From Pseudomonas mandelii (lineage in GTDB: Bacteria; Pseudomonadota; Gammaproteobacteria; Pseudomonadales; Pseudomonadaceae), in assembly GCF_006438925.1 (NCBI RefSeq), contig NZ_RCZA01000001.1, forward strand, positions 248,001-312,000: a stretch of DNA of 64,000 nt. The letters run 5' to 3'. The translations under genes were made by a program, and so were the position numbers. Position 1 is the first letter of the stretch, and each line of letters opens with the position of its first letter. Shown here piece by piece: positions 46,551-55,245 of the stretch. The notes below the pieces were generated by a model. That model was not told where the DNA came from. It worked only from the letters and a program-made list of their open reading frames with translations, and did not search any database.

Positions 46551-47930
46551 GTGACTGAACTGACTCCACTGCAAAACCTCTGGCTGACCGAGACGGTGCG
46601 CCTGCGTGAAGAACACGCCGGCCCCCTGGATGATCTGGAAGCCAACCGACTGGCCCGCAGCGCGGGCGGCGATCTGCCGACACGCATTCAACGCCGCGCC
46701 CTGTGGCTGGCCGAGCGCGATGGACTGACCAGAGCCCTCAAACATTGGCTGCAAGGTGCGCGGCTGGCACTGTTGGTGCTGGCTGTTCTCGCCGTTGCCA
46801 GCGGCGCCGGCCTGGCGTTTGCCGCGTTGGGCGACGGACAAACTCCGGTGAATGTGTTCTGGGCTTTAGGCAGTTTGCTCGGACTGAACCTGATTCTGTT
46901 GCTGAGCTGGACGTTGGGCCTGGTCTTCGCTGGCGAACACGGCGCCACCCTCGGCCGCTTGTGGTTATGGCTCAGCGAAAAACTCGCTCGCGATGCCAAA
47001 GCGGCGCAAATGGCGCCAGCCCTGCTGTTATTGCTGCAACGACAGAAACTCAATCGCTGGGCGGTCGGCGTACTCGTCAACGGTTTGTGGTTGCTCGCAA
47101 TGCTCAGCGCGCTGGTGATGCTATTAATGCTGATGGCGACCCGGCGTTATGGCTTCGTCTGGGAAACCACACTCCTCGGCGGCGACACCTTCGTCGCCAT
47201 GACCCAGGCCCTCGGCGCCCTGCCAGCCATGCTGGGTTTCAACGTTCCTACCGTGGAAATGATCCGCGCCAGCGGCGATGCCGCGCTCAACATCGAAAGC
47301 GCCCGTCAGGCCTGGGCAACATGGCTGGTCGGCGTGCTGGTGGTCTACGGTGTTTTGCCGCGACTGTTGCTGGCGCTGTTTTGCCTGTGGCGCTGGAAAA
47401 CCGGGCAAGCGGCATTGCGTCTGGATTTGAATCTGCCCGGTTACGCCCAACTGCGCGAACGACTGATGCCCACCAGTGAACGCCTGGGCATCAGCGACGC
47501 TGCGCCAGAGCAATTGCATCGTATTGAAAGCGGTGTCAGCGACCTGCCAAGCGATGGCGCGCTATTGGTGGCCATCGAGCTGGACGATCAACGCCCCTGG
47601 CCGCCGCCACTGCCGAAAACCGTGAACAACGCCGGCATCCTCGACAGTCGCGAATCGCGGCACAAACTCCTCGAACAGCTGAATCGCTTCCCCCCGGCAC
47701 GCCTGGCCATCGCTTGCGATCCGCGACGTTCGCCCGACCGCGGCAGTCTGGCACTGATCGCCGAACTGGCTCGCAGCGCCAGCGCCACCCGCGTCTGGCT
47801 GCTGCAAGCTCCGCCGGGCGAAGCGCTGGACGCCGAAAGGCTGGGTGACTGGCACGTGGCGCTGCAACAGCTGGACTTGCCGTTCGCCGATTGCGCGCCG
47901 TTGAACTGGCTGGAGAGCGGCCATGACTAA
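46551..47930 (+). CDS. DUF2868 domain membrane protein
   Basis: A 459-residue protein starting at GTG. A polar N-terminus (about 1-65, with LWLTETVRLREE) is followed by helices at about 70-90, 97-120, 160-190 and 245-275, and a large C-terminal cytoplasmic part. It matches the DUF2868 family, whose function is unknown and which is regularly paired with a DUF3482 GTPase. The eight-base overlap with the next gene supports a joint role. Confidence 0.85.
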   Translation: MTELTPLQNLWLTETVRLREEHAGPLDDLEANRLARSAGGDLPTRIQRRALWLAERDGLTRALKHWLQGARLALLVLAVLAVASGAGLAFAALGDGQTPVNVFWALGSLLGLNLILLLSWTLGLVFAGEHGATLGRLWLWLSEKLARDAKAAQMAPALLLLLQRQKLNRWAVGVLVNGLWLLAMLSALVMLLMLMATRRYGFVWETTLLGGDTFVAMTQALGALPAMLGFNVPTVEMIRASGDAALNIESARQAWATWLVGVLVVYGVLPRLLLALFCLWRWKTGQAALRLDLNLPGYAQLRERLMPTSERLGISDAAPEQLHRIESGVSDLPSDGALLVAIELDDQRPWPPPLPKTVNNAGILDSRESRHKLLEQLNRFPPARLAIACDPRRSPDRGSLALIAELARSASATRVWLLQAPPGEALDAERLGDWHVALQQLDLPFADCAPLNWLESGHD

Positions 47931-49299
47931 CCCCTGGAAACCGCCCTTGAAGCTCGCCGTGGTCGGCCACACCAACGTCGGCAAAACCTCGTTGCTGCGC
48001 ACCCTGACCCGCGATGTCGGTTTCGGTGAGGTGTCCCATCGCCCCAGCACCACACGACACGTCGAAGGCGCGCGGTTGTCGGTGGACGGCGAGCCGTTGC
48101 TCGATCTCTACGACACCCCTGGCCTGGAAGACGCCATCGCCCTGCTCGACTACCTCGAACGTCTGGAACGCCCCGGCGAACGCCTCGACGGCCCGGCACG
48201 TCTTGCGCGCTTTCTTGAGGGCAGCGAAGCGCGGCAGCGTTTCGAACAAGAAGCCAAGGTGCTGCGGCAACTGCTGACCTGCGACGCCGGTCTCTACGTG
48301 ATCGACGCCCGGGAACCGGTCCTGGCCAAGTACCGCGACGAACTGGAAGTGCTGGCCAGTTGCGGTAAACCGCTGTTGCCGGTGCTGAATTTTGTCAGCA
48401 GCGCCAACCACCGCGAACCGGATTGGCGCGAAGCGTTGGCACGCCTCGGCTTGCATGCGCTGGTGCGCTTTGACAGCGTCGCACCGCCGGAGGATGGCGA
48501 ACGTCGACTGTATGAAAGCCTCGCGCTGCTGCTGGAAAACGCCCGCCCGCAACTGGAACGTTTGATCGCCGATCAGCAAGCCCAACGCCAGGCCCGGCAA
48601 CAAAGTGCGGCGCGGCTGATTGCCGAATTATTGATCGACTGTGCCGCGTGCCGGCGCAGCGTGGTCAGCGAAGCCGAGCAAGAACAGCAGGCAATCAATG
48701 AACTGCGCAAAGCGGTTCGACAACGGGAACAACGCTGCGTCGAAGCGCTGCTCAAGCTCTACGCCTTCCGTCCACAGGACGCGGCGGCCAGTGATTTGCC
48801 GCTGCTCGATGGCCGCTGGGGTGACGACCTGTTCAACCCGGAAACCCTGAAGCAACTCGGCGTGCGAGTCGGTGGCGGTATCGCGGCCGGCGCGGCAGCC
48901 GGGGCCGGGGTCGACTTGTTGGTGGGCGGCCTGACCCTTGGCGCAGCGGCACTCGCCGGCGCAATTGCCGGCGGCGCACTGCAAACCGCGCGCAGTTATG
49001 GCAGCCGCTTGCTGGGCAAGATCAAAGGCCAGCGAGAGCTGACCGTCGATGACAGCGTGCTACGGCTATTGGCATTGCGTCAGCGGCAACTGCTGCACGC
49101 GCTCAATGCGCGTGGGCATGCGGCGATGGACAGCATTCAGGTCGCCACGCCACAGGACAAAACCTGGCGCGAAGGCAAACTGCCCGAACCGCTGAACAAG
49201 GCCCGGGCGCATCCGCAGTGGTCATCGCTCAATCCCCATCCGAAGTTGAGCCAGGCGGAACGGCAGGAGCAGGTTGAGGTGTTGGCGCAGCAGCTTTAG
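47923..49299 (+). CDS. DUF3482 domain GTPase
   Basis: A 458-residue GTP-binding protein. The P-loop is GHTNVGKTSLLRTL (about 14-27), the G3 region is DLYDTPGLEDAI (about 64), and an N/TKxD-like segment is less clear. The C-terminal half is DUF3482, with a Gly/Ala-rich amphipathic stretch (about 320-350, VGGGIAAGAAAGAGVDLLVGG) that could insert in membranes. It is coupled to the DUF2868 gene. The function is unknown. Confidence 0.87.
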   Translation: MTNPWKPPLKLAVVGHTNVGKTSLLRTLTRDVGFGEVSHRPSTTRHVEGARLSVDGEPLLDLYDTPGLEDAIALLDYLERLERPGERLDGPARLARFLEGSEARQRFEQEAKVLRQLLTCDAGLYVIDAREPVLAKYRDELEVLASCGKPLLPVLNFVSSANHREPDWREALARLGLHALVRFDSVAPPEDGERRLYESLALLLENARPQLERLIADQQAQRQARQQSAARLIAELLIDCAACRRSVVSEAEQEQQAINELRKAVRQREQRCVEALLKLYAFRPQDAAASDLPLLDGRWGDDLFNPETLKQLGVRVGGGIAAGAAAGAGVDLLVGGLTLGAAALAGAIAGGALQTARSYGSRLLGKIKGQRELTVDDSVLRLLALRQRQLLHALNARGHAAMDSIQVATPQDKTWREGKLPEPLNKARAHPQWSSLNPHPKLSQAERQEQVEVLAQQL

Positions 49300-49319
49300 T
49301 TCTGTGGCGTCGGGACCGG

Positions 49320-49423
49320 CCCTTTCGCGAGCAGGTCGAATCGTCGCACCGTCGCTCCCACATTGGAATGCGTTCCCCCTGTGGGAGCGACGGTGCGACG
49401 ATTCGACCTGCTCGCGAAGGCCG
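49320..49423. repeat. REP doublet, family A with a 16-base insertion in each arm
   Basis: Each arm reads TTCGCGAGCAGG-TCGAATCGTCGCACCG-TCGCTCCCAC (or its complement), so the usual GAGCAGGCTCGCTCCC core is split by about 16 extra bases. The insertion is present and paired in both arms, which keeps a long perfect hairpin. It lies between the convergent GTPase gene and the dockerin-like genes. Confidence 0.8.
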
Positions 49424-49443
49424 TTACTCGGTTTCGGTATCGA

Positions 49444-49887
49444 TCACCGCCAACCCAGCTTCAAAAATTGCTTTACCAATGCTGTAACACGACTTCGATC
49501 CGTGCCATTCGAGTGCCCGTCATTGTCCACATCCGAAGCCAATATCAGCTCGAACTCCCCATCGTTATCCAGATCACGAGCCGCAGCCTTGTAGGCAATC
49601 ACCGGCCCGTCATGAAAGTGCAGTCGTACCGTTTCCGGCGTGCCTTCACCGCTGAGGTTTTCCGAGAAGATTCGCAGGTGTCGTGCCTCGCCCTCTCCAG
49701 CGTTGAGCCAGGCACATTTCAGATAGGTTTTGCCAAAGACCTTGAGTCGCCGAAGCTCAGCAGCCGTTGCCTCACGCGGTAAATCCTCATCCTCGATAAA
49801 CCGGTAAAGCACGGTATCGGCTTGCCCCTGGCCGGTGGAGTCCTGAGCGATTACTTTCAAGTAACGCGCGAACGGGCTCACTACCAT
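49444..49887 (-). CDS. Protein with dockerin/EF-hand-like calcium loops (second of pair)
   Basis: A 147-residue protein without a signal peptide. It has two repeats, each starting RYLKVIAQD or RHLRIFSEN and including (A/P)xTVxxxF. The second half carries RDLDNDGEFE and SDVDNDGHSNGTD, which match the DxDxDG...D spacing of dockerin or EF-hand loops, and ends QFLKLGW. The first half has lost its loop. It overlaps the upstream paralogue by seven bases. I do not recognise a named family for the whole protein. Confidence 0.72.
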   Translation of the reverse strand: MVVSPFARYLKVIAQDSTGQGQADTVLYRFIEDEDLPREATAAELRRLKVFGKTYLKCAWLNAGEGEARHLRIFSENLSGEGTPETVRLHFHDGPVIAYKAAARDLDNDGEFELILASDVDNDGHSNGTDRSRVTALVKQFLKLGWR

Positions 49888-50420
49888 TTGAATTCCAGGT
49901 AAGTACGACTCAATAACGACACCAGTTCCTGATCCGTGGCATCGATATCTCCATCGTTATCCGCATCGAAGTGAATCACCCAGTCCAGCGTGCCGTTGTT
50001 ATCCGTGTCGTAGCTCGCTGCGGTGGAAGTCAGGGTTTTGTCAGTCGGTTTGCCGATGCCTTCGTGAAAGTGCAGGCGCACAGTATCTGGTGAACAATCG
50101 CGGCCAATGTTTTCGGTGAATATCTTCAGATAGCGCTTGGACAAGTTTCGACGATTGAACCACCCTAACTTCAAAAAAGTCGTGGCAAAAACCCTGAGTA
50201 AAAGTTCGTCCTGAAAACTTCTCTTACCATCGTTGTTCACGTCACCGACCTGCCAGTCAACAATCCCATCGGCGGTGTTATCCACGGCGTAGGCCTCGCG
50301 GACAAGCACGTCTTTACCTTTGCATTGTTCAAAAAAATAAAGGCGTACGGTATCGGCTTTGCAATCTTTACTTCTGTCTTCGGCAATTACTTTCAAATAA
50401 CGCATACAGGTTTGGCTCAT
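49881..50420 (-). CDS. Protein with dockerin/EF-hand-like calcium loops (first of pair)
   Basis: A 179-residue paralogue of the next gene, built from two copies of one unit: RYLKVIAED...ADTVRLYF...GDVNNDGKRSFQD...FLKLGW (about 7-93) and RYLKIFTEN...PDTVRLHF...FDADNDGDIDATD...YLEFKW (about 100-179). The DxNxDG/DxDxDG loops with an acidic residue at position 12 are typical calcium ligands. There is no export signal. The ATG at 50420 is preferred over a GTG at 50435. The region has a lower GC content than its neighbours, which fits horizontal origin. Function unknown. Confidence 0.72.
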   Translation of the reverse strand: MSQTCMRYLKVIAEDRSKDCKADTVRLYFFEQCKGKDVLVREAYAVDNTADGIVDWQVGDVNNDGKRSFQDELLLRVFATTFLKLGWFNRRNLSKRYLKIFTENIGRDCSPDTVRLHFHEGIGKPTDKTLTSTAASYDTDNNGTLDWVIHFDADNDGDIDATDQELVSLLSRTYLEFKW

Positions 50421-50524
50421 TGAAAAAAGGTCCACTCACGGTAGCTCGCTCACGGCGGCCTTTATGTGAGAGCGATCCCTTTTTTCCGTAGGCCAGTTCA
50501 TCATGAGGGGAAAGCTACACACCT

Positions 50525-50612
50525 CTTCGCGAGCAGGCTCGCTCCCACAGTAGTTTCGCAGTGGACACAGAATCTTTGGTCGACACGCTCACCTTGTGGA
50601 AGCGAGCCTGTC
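50525..50612. repeat. Degenerate REP doublet, family A
   Basis: The left arm TTCGCGAGCAGGCTCGCTCCCACAG is intact. The right arm is decayed (TTGTGGAAGCGAGCCTGTCAG). The pair lies between the dockerin-like genes and the PhnZ-like gene. Confidence 0.65.
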
Positions 50613-50619
50613 AGTGACT

Positions 50620-51180
50620 TTAGGCCGCCAACAGCCGCACCGCTTTGTTCTTCAACACCGCCAGATCAATCACCGGCACATGCATCTCTTTCGCCATTTC
50701 ATCCCACTGGCGCATGCGCAAACTCACGGTACACAGCGGGTCCTGCTCGAACGCCTCAGCCTCTTCAGCCGTCATCATTCCGCCCTGATATTCCAGCGTC
50801 CGGCGGCTGGCTTCGCTCAAGCGCTCGTAGTATCCCGGTTCTTTAAGTGTCAGATACCGCTTGGCTTGAACGTGGTACTCCACCAGCCGCGCCATGCGAT
50901 CGCTGAAGCCGGCGCGGCGCAGGTAATCGGCGCCCAGGCGCTCATGACTGATCACGCCGAAGCCGCCCATGTTCTCGGCACTCTCGGTGCAGATATGCCC
51001 GATGTCGTGGAAGAACGCGGCCAGCACCACTTCGTCATCGAAGCCCTCGGCCATGGCCAGTTCGGCGGCCTGGGACATGTGCTCGATCTGCGACACCGGC
51101 TCGCCGATGTAGTCGCTGTCGCCAAAGCGTTCGTACAACCCAAACACCTCGGCGATCACTTGCTCATTGCGGTCCATCAA
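50620..51180 (-). CDS. PhnZ-like HD-domain diiron oxygenase of phosphonate metabolism
   Basis: A 186-residue HD-domain protein. Tyr24 and Glu27 (DYIGE), His34, His58-Asp59 (FHDIGH), His62, His79, His103, Lys107 and Asp161 line up almost residue for residue with the mixed-valence diiron oxygenase PhnZ, as I recall it. PhnZ cleaves the C-P bond of (R)-2-amino-1-hydroxyethylphosphonate to glycine and phosphate. Its usual partner PhnY, which makes that substrate, is not in the window. It overlaps the FAD oxidoreductase gene by four bases. Confidence 0.85.
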   Translation of the reverse strand: MMDRNEQVIAEVFGLYERFGDSDYIGEPVSQIEHMSQAAELAMAEGFDDEVVLAAFFHDIGHICTESAENMGGFGVISHERLGADYLRRAGFSDRMARLVEYHVQAKRYLTLKEPGYYERLSEASRRTLEYQGGMMTAEEAEAFEQDPLCTVSLRMRQWDEMAKEMHVPVIDLAVLKNKAVRLLAA

Positions 51181-52310
51181 TGCTCTCCCAATAAGGTGGC
51201 GACGTTACGTTCGGCCATCGCCGGGCCGACGCTCATGCCGACACCGGTGTGCATCAGCGCCACGCTCACACCCGGCATCGGGCGCAGGAACGAGAACGGC
51301 CCCGGCCCCCGTGAACCATAGACACCCTGCCAGCGTTCGACCACTTGCACCTTGCAACCCAGGGTGTGTTCCGCGAGCTCAATCATCCAGTTGTCCACCT
51401 GCTCGGCGTTGAACGGCGACGGGTCGCTGCCGTAATGGTGGGAGTCGCCGATGATCAATTCACCATGCGGCGTCGGACTGATCAGCAGGTGAATACCGTT
51501 TTTATGCAGGTGCGGTTCGTCTCGCAGAATCTGCGCCTGCACCGCCGCCGCTTCCGGCAGATCGGCGAAGGCGCCGTAGTGCACGCAGCTCAAACCGGTG
51601 AGCAGCGCGTGTTGCAGGTTGAGGTTGATTTGCGGTCGAGCGCGAAGCATTTGCAGGCGGCAGATTTGCGGGTTGAGCTCGGCGATTGGCTCAGCCAGCA
51701 GCGTCTGATAATCGTGGCCGGAACAGACGATGATCTGCTCGGCACTGAAGGTTCCGGCGGTGCTGTGCAAGCGGCCGGGCTCGATGTCGCGCACCAGTGT
51801 GGAGAAGTGAAACGTGACGCCGAGTTCGCGGCGCAGGTAGTCGATCAGCGCTGGAATCGCTTCACGGGAATACAGTTGCTGATCGTCCATCCCGTGCAAC
51901 GCGGCGCGGTGATGGCGGAACTGTCCGCCGTATAGATCGCGCAATGCTGCGCCGCGCAGCAGATCGACACGGTAACCGTGTTCCACGGCGCGGCCGGCGC
52001 AGAAGGCTTCCAGCAGGTGTTCTTCAGCGTCGGTGCGAGCGAACAGGTACGAGCCATTGCGCTTGAGTTGCAGGCCGGCGAGTTGTGCCCATTGGCCCCA
52101 GATCTCGCGGCTGGCCTTGGCCAGCTCGAGCATCGGGCCCGGTGGCTGGCCGGTGACCAGTGCCTGACCGAAGTTGCGCACCGAGGCGCCGAGCGGCGTT
52201 TCGCTGCGTTCGAAAACGCTGACCTTGAGACCGCGCTTGGCGGCGGCGTAGGCGTGGGACAGGCCGAGGATGCCGGCGCCTACAATCAGCATGTCGTTGT
52301 GTTGTGTCAT
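51177..52310 (-). CDS. FAD-dependent oxidoreductase, phosphonate-associated (TIGR03364 type)
   Basis: A 377-residue DAO/glycine-oxidase-fold protein. The FAD-binding motif LIVGAGILGLSHAYAAAKRG begins near residue 8, and the C-terminus has the usual GPAMAE close. Proteins of this group are found with PhnZ-like enzymes and aminoethylphosphonate transporters; a homologue (PbfD) is reported to oxidise aminoethylphosphonates to phosphonoacetaldehyde. The assignment here is by family and context. It is followed by the PhnZ-like gene and separated from the transporter by a REP doublet. Confidence 0.83.
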   Translation of the reverse strand: MTQHNDMLIVGAGILGLSHAYAAAKRGLKVSVFERSETPLGASVRNFGQALVTGQPPGPMLELAKASREIWGQWAQLAGLQLKRNGSYLFARTDAEEHLLEAFCAGRAVEHGYRVDLLRGAALRDLYGGQFRHHRAALHGMDDQQLYSREAIPALIDYLRRELGVTFHFSTLVRDIEPGRLHSTAGTFSAEQIIVCSGHDYQTLLAEPIAELNPQICRLQMLRARPQINLNLQHALLTGLSCVHYGAFADLPEAAAVQAQILRDEPHLHKNGIHLLISPTPHGELIIGDSHHYGSDPSPFNAEQVDNWMIELAEHTLGCKVQVVERWQGVYGSRGPGPFSFLRPMPGVSVALMHTGVGMSVGPAMAERNVATLLGEH

Positions 52311-52335
52311 GGGGGTTTTGTCCTGAATTCACGAC

Positions 52336-52432
52336 CGCTATCGCGAGCAGGCTCGCTCCCACAGTTGATTGGGGACAACCCCAAATCTCCATCCACTGGA
52401 GATCCAATGTGGGAGCGAGCCTGCTCGCGAAG
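52336..52432. repeat. REP doublet, family A, inside the phosphonate operon
   Basis: Inverted cores (ATCGCGAGCAGGCTCGCTCCCACAG and ATGTGGGAGCGAGCCTGCTCGCGA) around about 46 bases. It splits the transporter genes from the two oxidase genes in the 146-base gap. Confidence 0.85.
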
Positions 52433-52456
52433 GGGCCCTGTCAGCCGATGAAGATC

Positions 52457-53482
52457 TTACTTGGCGACCACTTTCTCGGACTTGCCGTCATAGCGCTTGC
52501 GCCACTCGGTCAGGATTTCGTCGCGATTCTTCGACGCCCAGGCAAAGTCGTTCTTGATCAAACGCTGCTCATAATCCGCCGGCAATTCGGTCTGCGGCTT
52601 GGCAATACCTGGCTGCGCGAGCACCGCGAAGTTCTCTTTATAAAGCTCCATCGCCGCCGGGCTGGCGGAGAAGTCAGCCAGCTTCTTCGCCGCCTCTTCA
52701 TGCGGTGTGCCCTTGATCACGGCGGTGGCTTCGATCTCCCAGCCCAGGCCTTCTTTCGGCAGGATGATGTCCAGCGGCGCGCCCTGGCGCTTCAGCTGAA
52801 CAGCCGGGTATTCAAAGGAAATGCCGATCGGGAATTCACCCGAAGCCGCCAGCTTGCACGGCTTGGAGCCGGAGTGAACGTACTGGCCGATGTTCTGGTG
52901 CAGGTCGTCCATGTACTGCCAGCCTTGTTTCTCGCCGAAGGTTTGCAGCCAGGCGCTGACGTCGAGGAAACCGGTGCCGGACGAGGCCGGGTTGGGCATC
53001 ACGATCTTGCCTTTGTACTCAGGCTTGGTCAGGTCCTGCCAGCTCACGGGTTTGCTCAAACCCTGTTTCTCGGCTTCGACGGTGTTGAAGCAAATGGTCG
53101 CGGCCCAGACGTCCATGCCGACCCAGGCTGGCGGGTTGGCGGCGTCGCGGTAGTTGCCGCCGATCTTGCCCAGGTCCTTCGGTGCGTAGCTTTGCAGCAT
53201 GCCTTGCTGATCGAAAATCGCCAGGCTTGAAGCTGCCAGGCCCCAGACGGCGTCAGCCTGTGGGCGGGCTTTTTCGGCCAGCAGTTTCGCAGTGATGATC
53301 CCGGTGGAGTCACGCACCCACTTGATCTCGACGTCCGGGTTGGCCTTTTCGAAGGCCTCTTTATAGGTCTTCAGTTGTTCGGCTTCGAGGGCGGTGTACA
53401 CCGTCAACTCGGTTTTCGCCGCGAAGGCGTTCAGGCTGAAAGCGGTGAGGACAGCAGCGGCCAGGGCCAGGGGCTTGAACAT
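52457..53482 (-). CDS. 2-aminoethylphosphonate ABC transporter substrate-binding protein
   Basis: A 341-residue periplasmic protein with a signal peptide ending NAFA (about residue 21). The mature part starts KTELTVYTALE and belongs to the iron/AEP-type extracellular solute-binding family 1 group (TIGR03261, PhnS2). The next genes upstream in the transcript encode its permease and ATPase. The start at 53482 has the signal peptide directly behind it; the frame is open far upstream by chance. Confidence 0.85.
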   Translation of the reverse strand: MFKPLALAAAVLTAFSLNAFAAKTELTVYTALEAEQLKTYKEAFEKANPDVEIKWVRDSTGIITAKLLAEKARPQADAVWGLAASSLAIFDQQGMLQSYAPKDLGKIGGNYRDAANPPAWVGMDVWAATICFNTVEAEKQGLSKPVSWQDLTKPEYKGKIVMPNPASSGTGFLDVSAWLQTFGEKQGWQYMDDLHQNIGQYVHSGSKPCKLAASGEFPIGISFEYPAVQLKRQGAPLDIILPKEGLGWEIEATAVIKGTPHEEAAKKLADFSASPAAMELYKENFAVLAQPGIAKPQTELPADYEQRLIKNDFAWASKNRDEILTEWRKRYDGKSEKVVAK

Positions 53483-53520
53483 GATCTTTTCCTGTTTTTG
53501 AGTTGAGGGATTGAAGCGAA

Positions 53521-55245
53521 TCAATGACCAGGCGCGGTCTGCCGCCAGGCCTGGGAGCGACGCAGAAAACCGCGCGAAGCCCAGGCCAGCAGCAGGGATA
53601 CGCCCGCCGAGGTGAACAGAATCAGGGTCGACATCGCCGCAGCGCCGCCGACGTTGCCGGCGTCGTCCATGTTCAGCACCGCCACCGCCGCGAGGATGGT
53701 GTCGGGGCTGTAGAGGAAGATCGCCGCCGAAACGGTAGTCATGGCCGATACGAACAGGTAGCGCACGATGTCCAGCAGCGCCGGCAGGCAGATCGGCACG
53801 GTGACGCGCAGGTAGTGCCGATACAGCGGCGCCTTGAGCGACAGCGCGGCGGCTTCGAACTCGGCATCGAGTTGGCGCAGTGCCGTGGTGGCGGTCATTT
53901 GCGCGGTGGTCAAATAGTGAGCAATGGTGCAGACCACCAGCAGGGTCATGGTCCCGTAGAGCACGTGCAGCGGGTTGCCGCTGAGGTTGAAGAAAAAGAC
54001 GTAACCCAAACCCAGCACCAGACCCGGCACCGCCATCGGTACGAAACTGAGCATGCGCAGTGTCAGATTCAGCCCGCGCTGGCCCTTGGTTTTTTCCATC
54101 AGGTAGGCGCTGGTGAAGATCAGCACGCTGCCGATCAATGCCGTACACAGCGCCATCTTCACGCTGTTGCCATAGGCCAGCCAGCCACCGCCCGCGGTGT
54201 CATTGAACTGGTAATGGTTGAGCGACAGCGACAGGTTGTACGGCCAGAATTTCACCAGTGACGAATACACCGCCATGCCGAACACCAGCAGCAACACCGC
54301 GCAGATCAGCAGCACGATGGTCAGGTAGCAGCCGTCCCGCAGTTTCGACGGCGCCGGTTGAAAGACTTGCGCCCGACCGCTCATGGAGTCGCCATGACGC
54401 CGACGCAGCCAGGCATCGACACCAAAACTGAACAGCGCCGGCAGCAGCAGGACCATGCCGATCAACGCGCCGCGACCGAATTGTTGTTGGCCGACCACGG
54501 CTTTGTAGGCTTCCAGCGCCAGCACCTGATAATCGCCACCGACCACCACGGGCACGCCGAAGTCGGTGATGGTCAGGGTGAACACCAGACAGAACGCCGC
54601 GAACACAGCCTGACGCGTTGCCGGCCAAGTGATGCTGCGAAAAGCCTTCGCCGAACTGGCGCCCATGCTGGAGGCAGCATCGAACAGTCGCGCATCCGCC
54701 AGCGACAGGGCCGACAGCAGAATCATCAGCGCGTGTGGGAAGGTGTAGATGACCTCGCCCAGAACAATGCCCCAGAAGCCGTAGATATTGTCCGAGAGCA
54801 AACCGCGCAACATGCCCTGGTTGCCGAACAGATAAACCAGCGCAATGCCCGGCAACATCGACGGCGCCATCAGCGGCAACAGTGACATGCCACGCCAAAT
54901 GCCTTTGCCCGGTATCAACGTGCGTTGCAGGGCGTAGGCAAACAGGTAGGCCAGCGGTACGACAATCGCCGCAACGCTGAGGGAAACTTTCAGGCTATTG
55001 CCGAGCAACCAGTGGAAATTGGCACTGGTCACCAATTCACGGGCGGCCACCAGACCGCCGCCCTGCCCGGCTTCCGAGCTGAAGCCGCGCCAGAAGATCG
55101 CCAGCAACGGCATCAGCACCGCGACGCCGAGCAACACCAGTAACAGGACCTTGCCGCCGACCACGAACACCCGGTCGCCGATCTCGGCACGGGAGGTCTG
55201 CCGAACCTGTTTGTGCGGTATCGGCAGCGCGAGGTTCGCGCTCAT
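53521..55245 (-). CDS. 2-aminoethylphosphonate ABC transporter permease (fused, two permease domains)
   Basis: A 574-residue inner-membrane protein with two BPD-transporter permease domains in one chain (about 65-270 and 350-560). EAA-like loops are visible around DAASSMGASSAKAFRSITWP and EAAALSLKAPLYRHYLRVTVP. This double-domain form fits the TIGR03262 (PhnU2) type of AEP importer. Stop and start overlap with the ATPase gene upstream by one base. Confidence 0.87.
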   Translation of the reverse strand: MSANLALPIPHKQVRQTSRAEIGDRVFVVGGKVLLLVLLGVAVLMPLLAIFWRGFSSEAGQGGGLVAARELVTSANFHWLLGNSLKVSLSVAAIVVPLAYLFAYALQRTLIPGKGIWRGMSLLPLMAPSMLPGIALVYLFGNQGMLRGLLSDNIYGFWGIVLGEVIYTFPHALMILLSALSLADARLFDAASSMGASSAKAFRSITWPATRQAVFAAFCLVFTLTITDFGVPVVVGGDYQVLALEAYKAVVGQQQFGRGALIGMVLLLPALFSFGVDAWLRRRHGDSMSGRAQVFQPAPSKLRDGCYLTIVLLICAVLLLVFGMAVYSSLVKFWPYNLSLSLNHYQFNDTAGGGWLAYGNSVKMALCTALIGSVLIFTSAYLMEKTKGQRGLNLTLRMLSFVPMAVPGLVLGLGYVFFFNLSGNPLHVLYGTMTLLVVCTIAHYLTTAQMTATTALRQLDAEFEAAALSLKAPLYRHYLRVTVPICLPALLDIVRYLFVSAMTTVSAAIFLYSPDTILAAVAVLNMDDAGNVGGAAAMSTLILFTSAGVSLLLAWASRGFLRRSQAWRQTAPGH

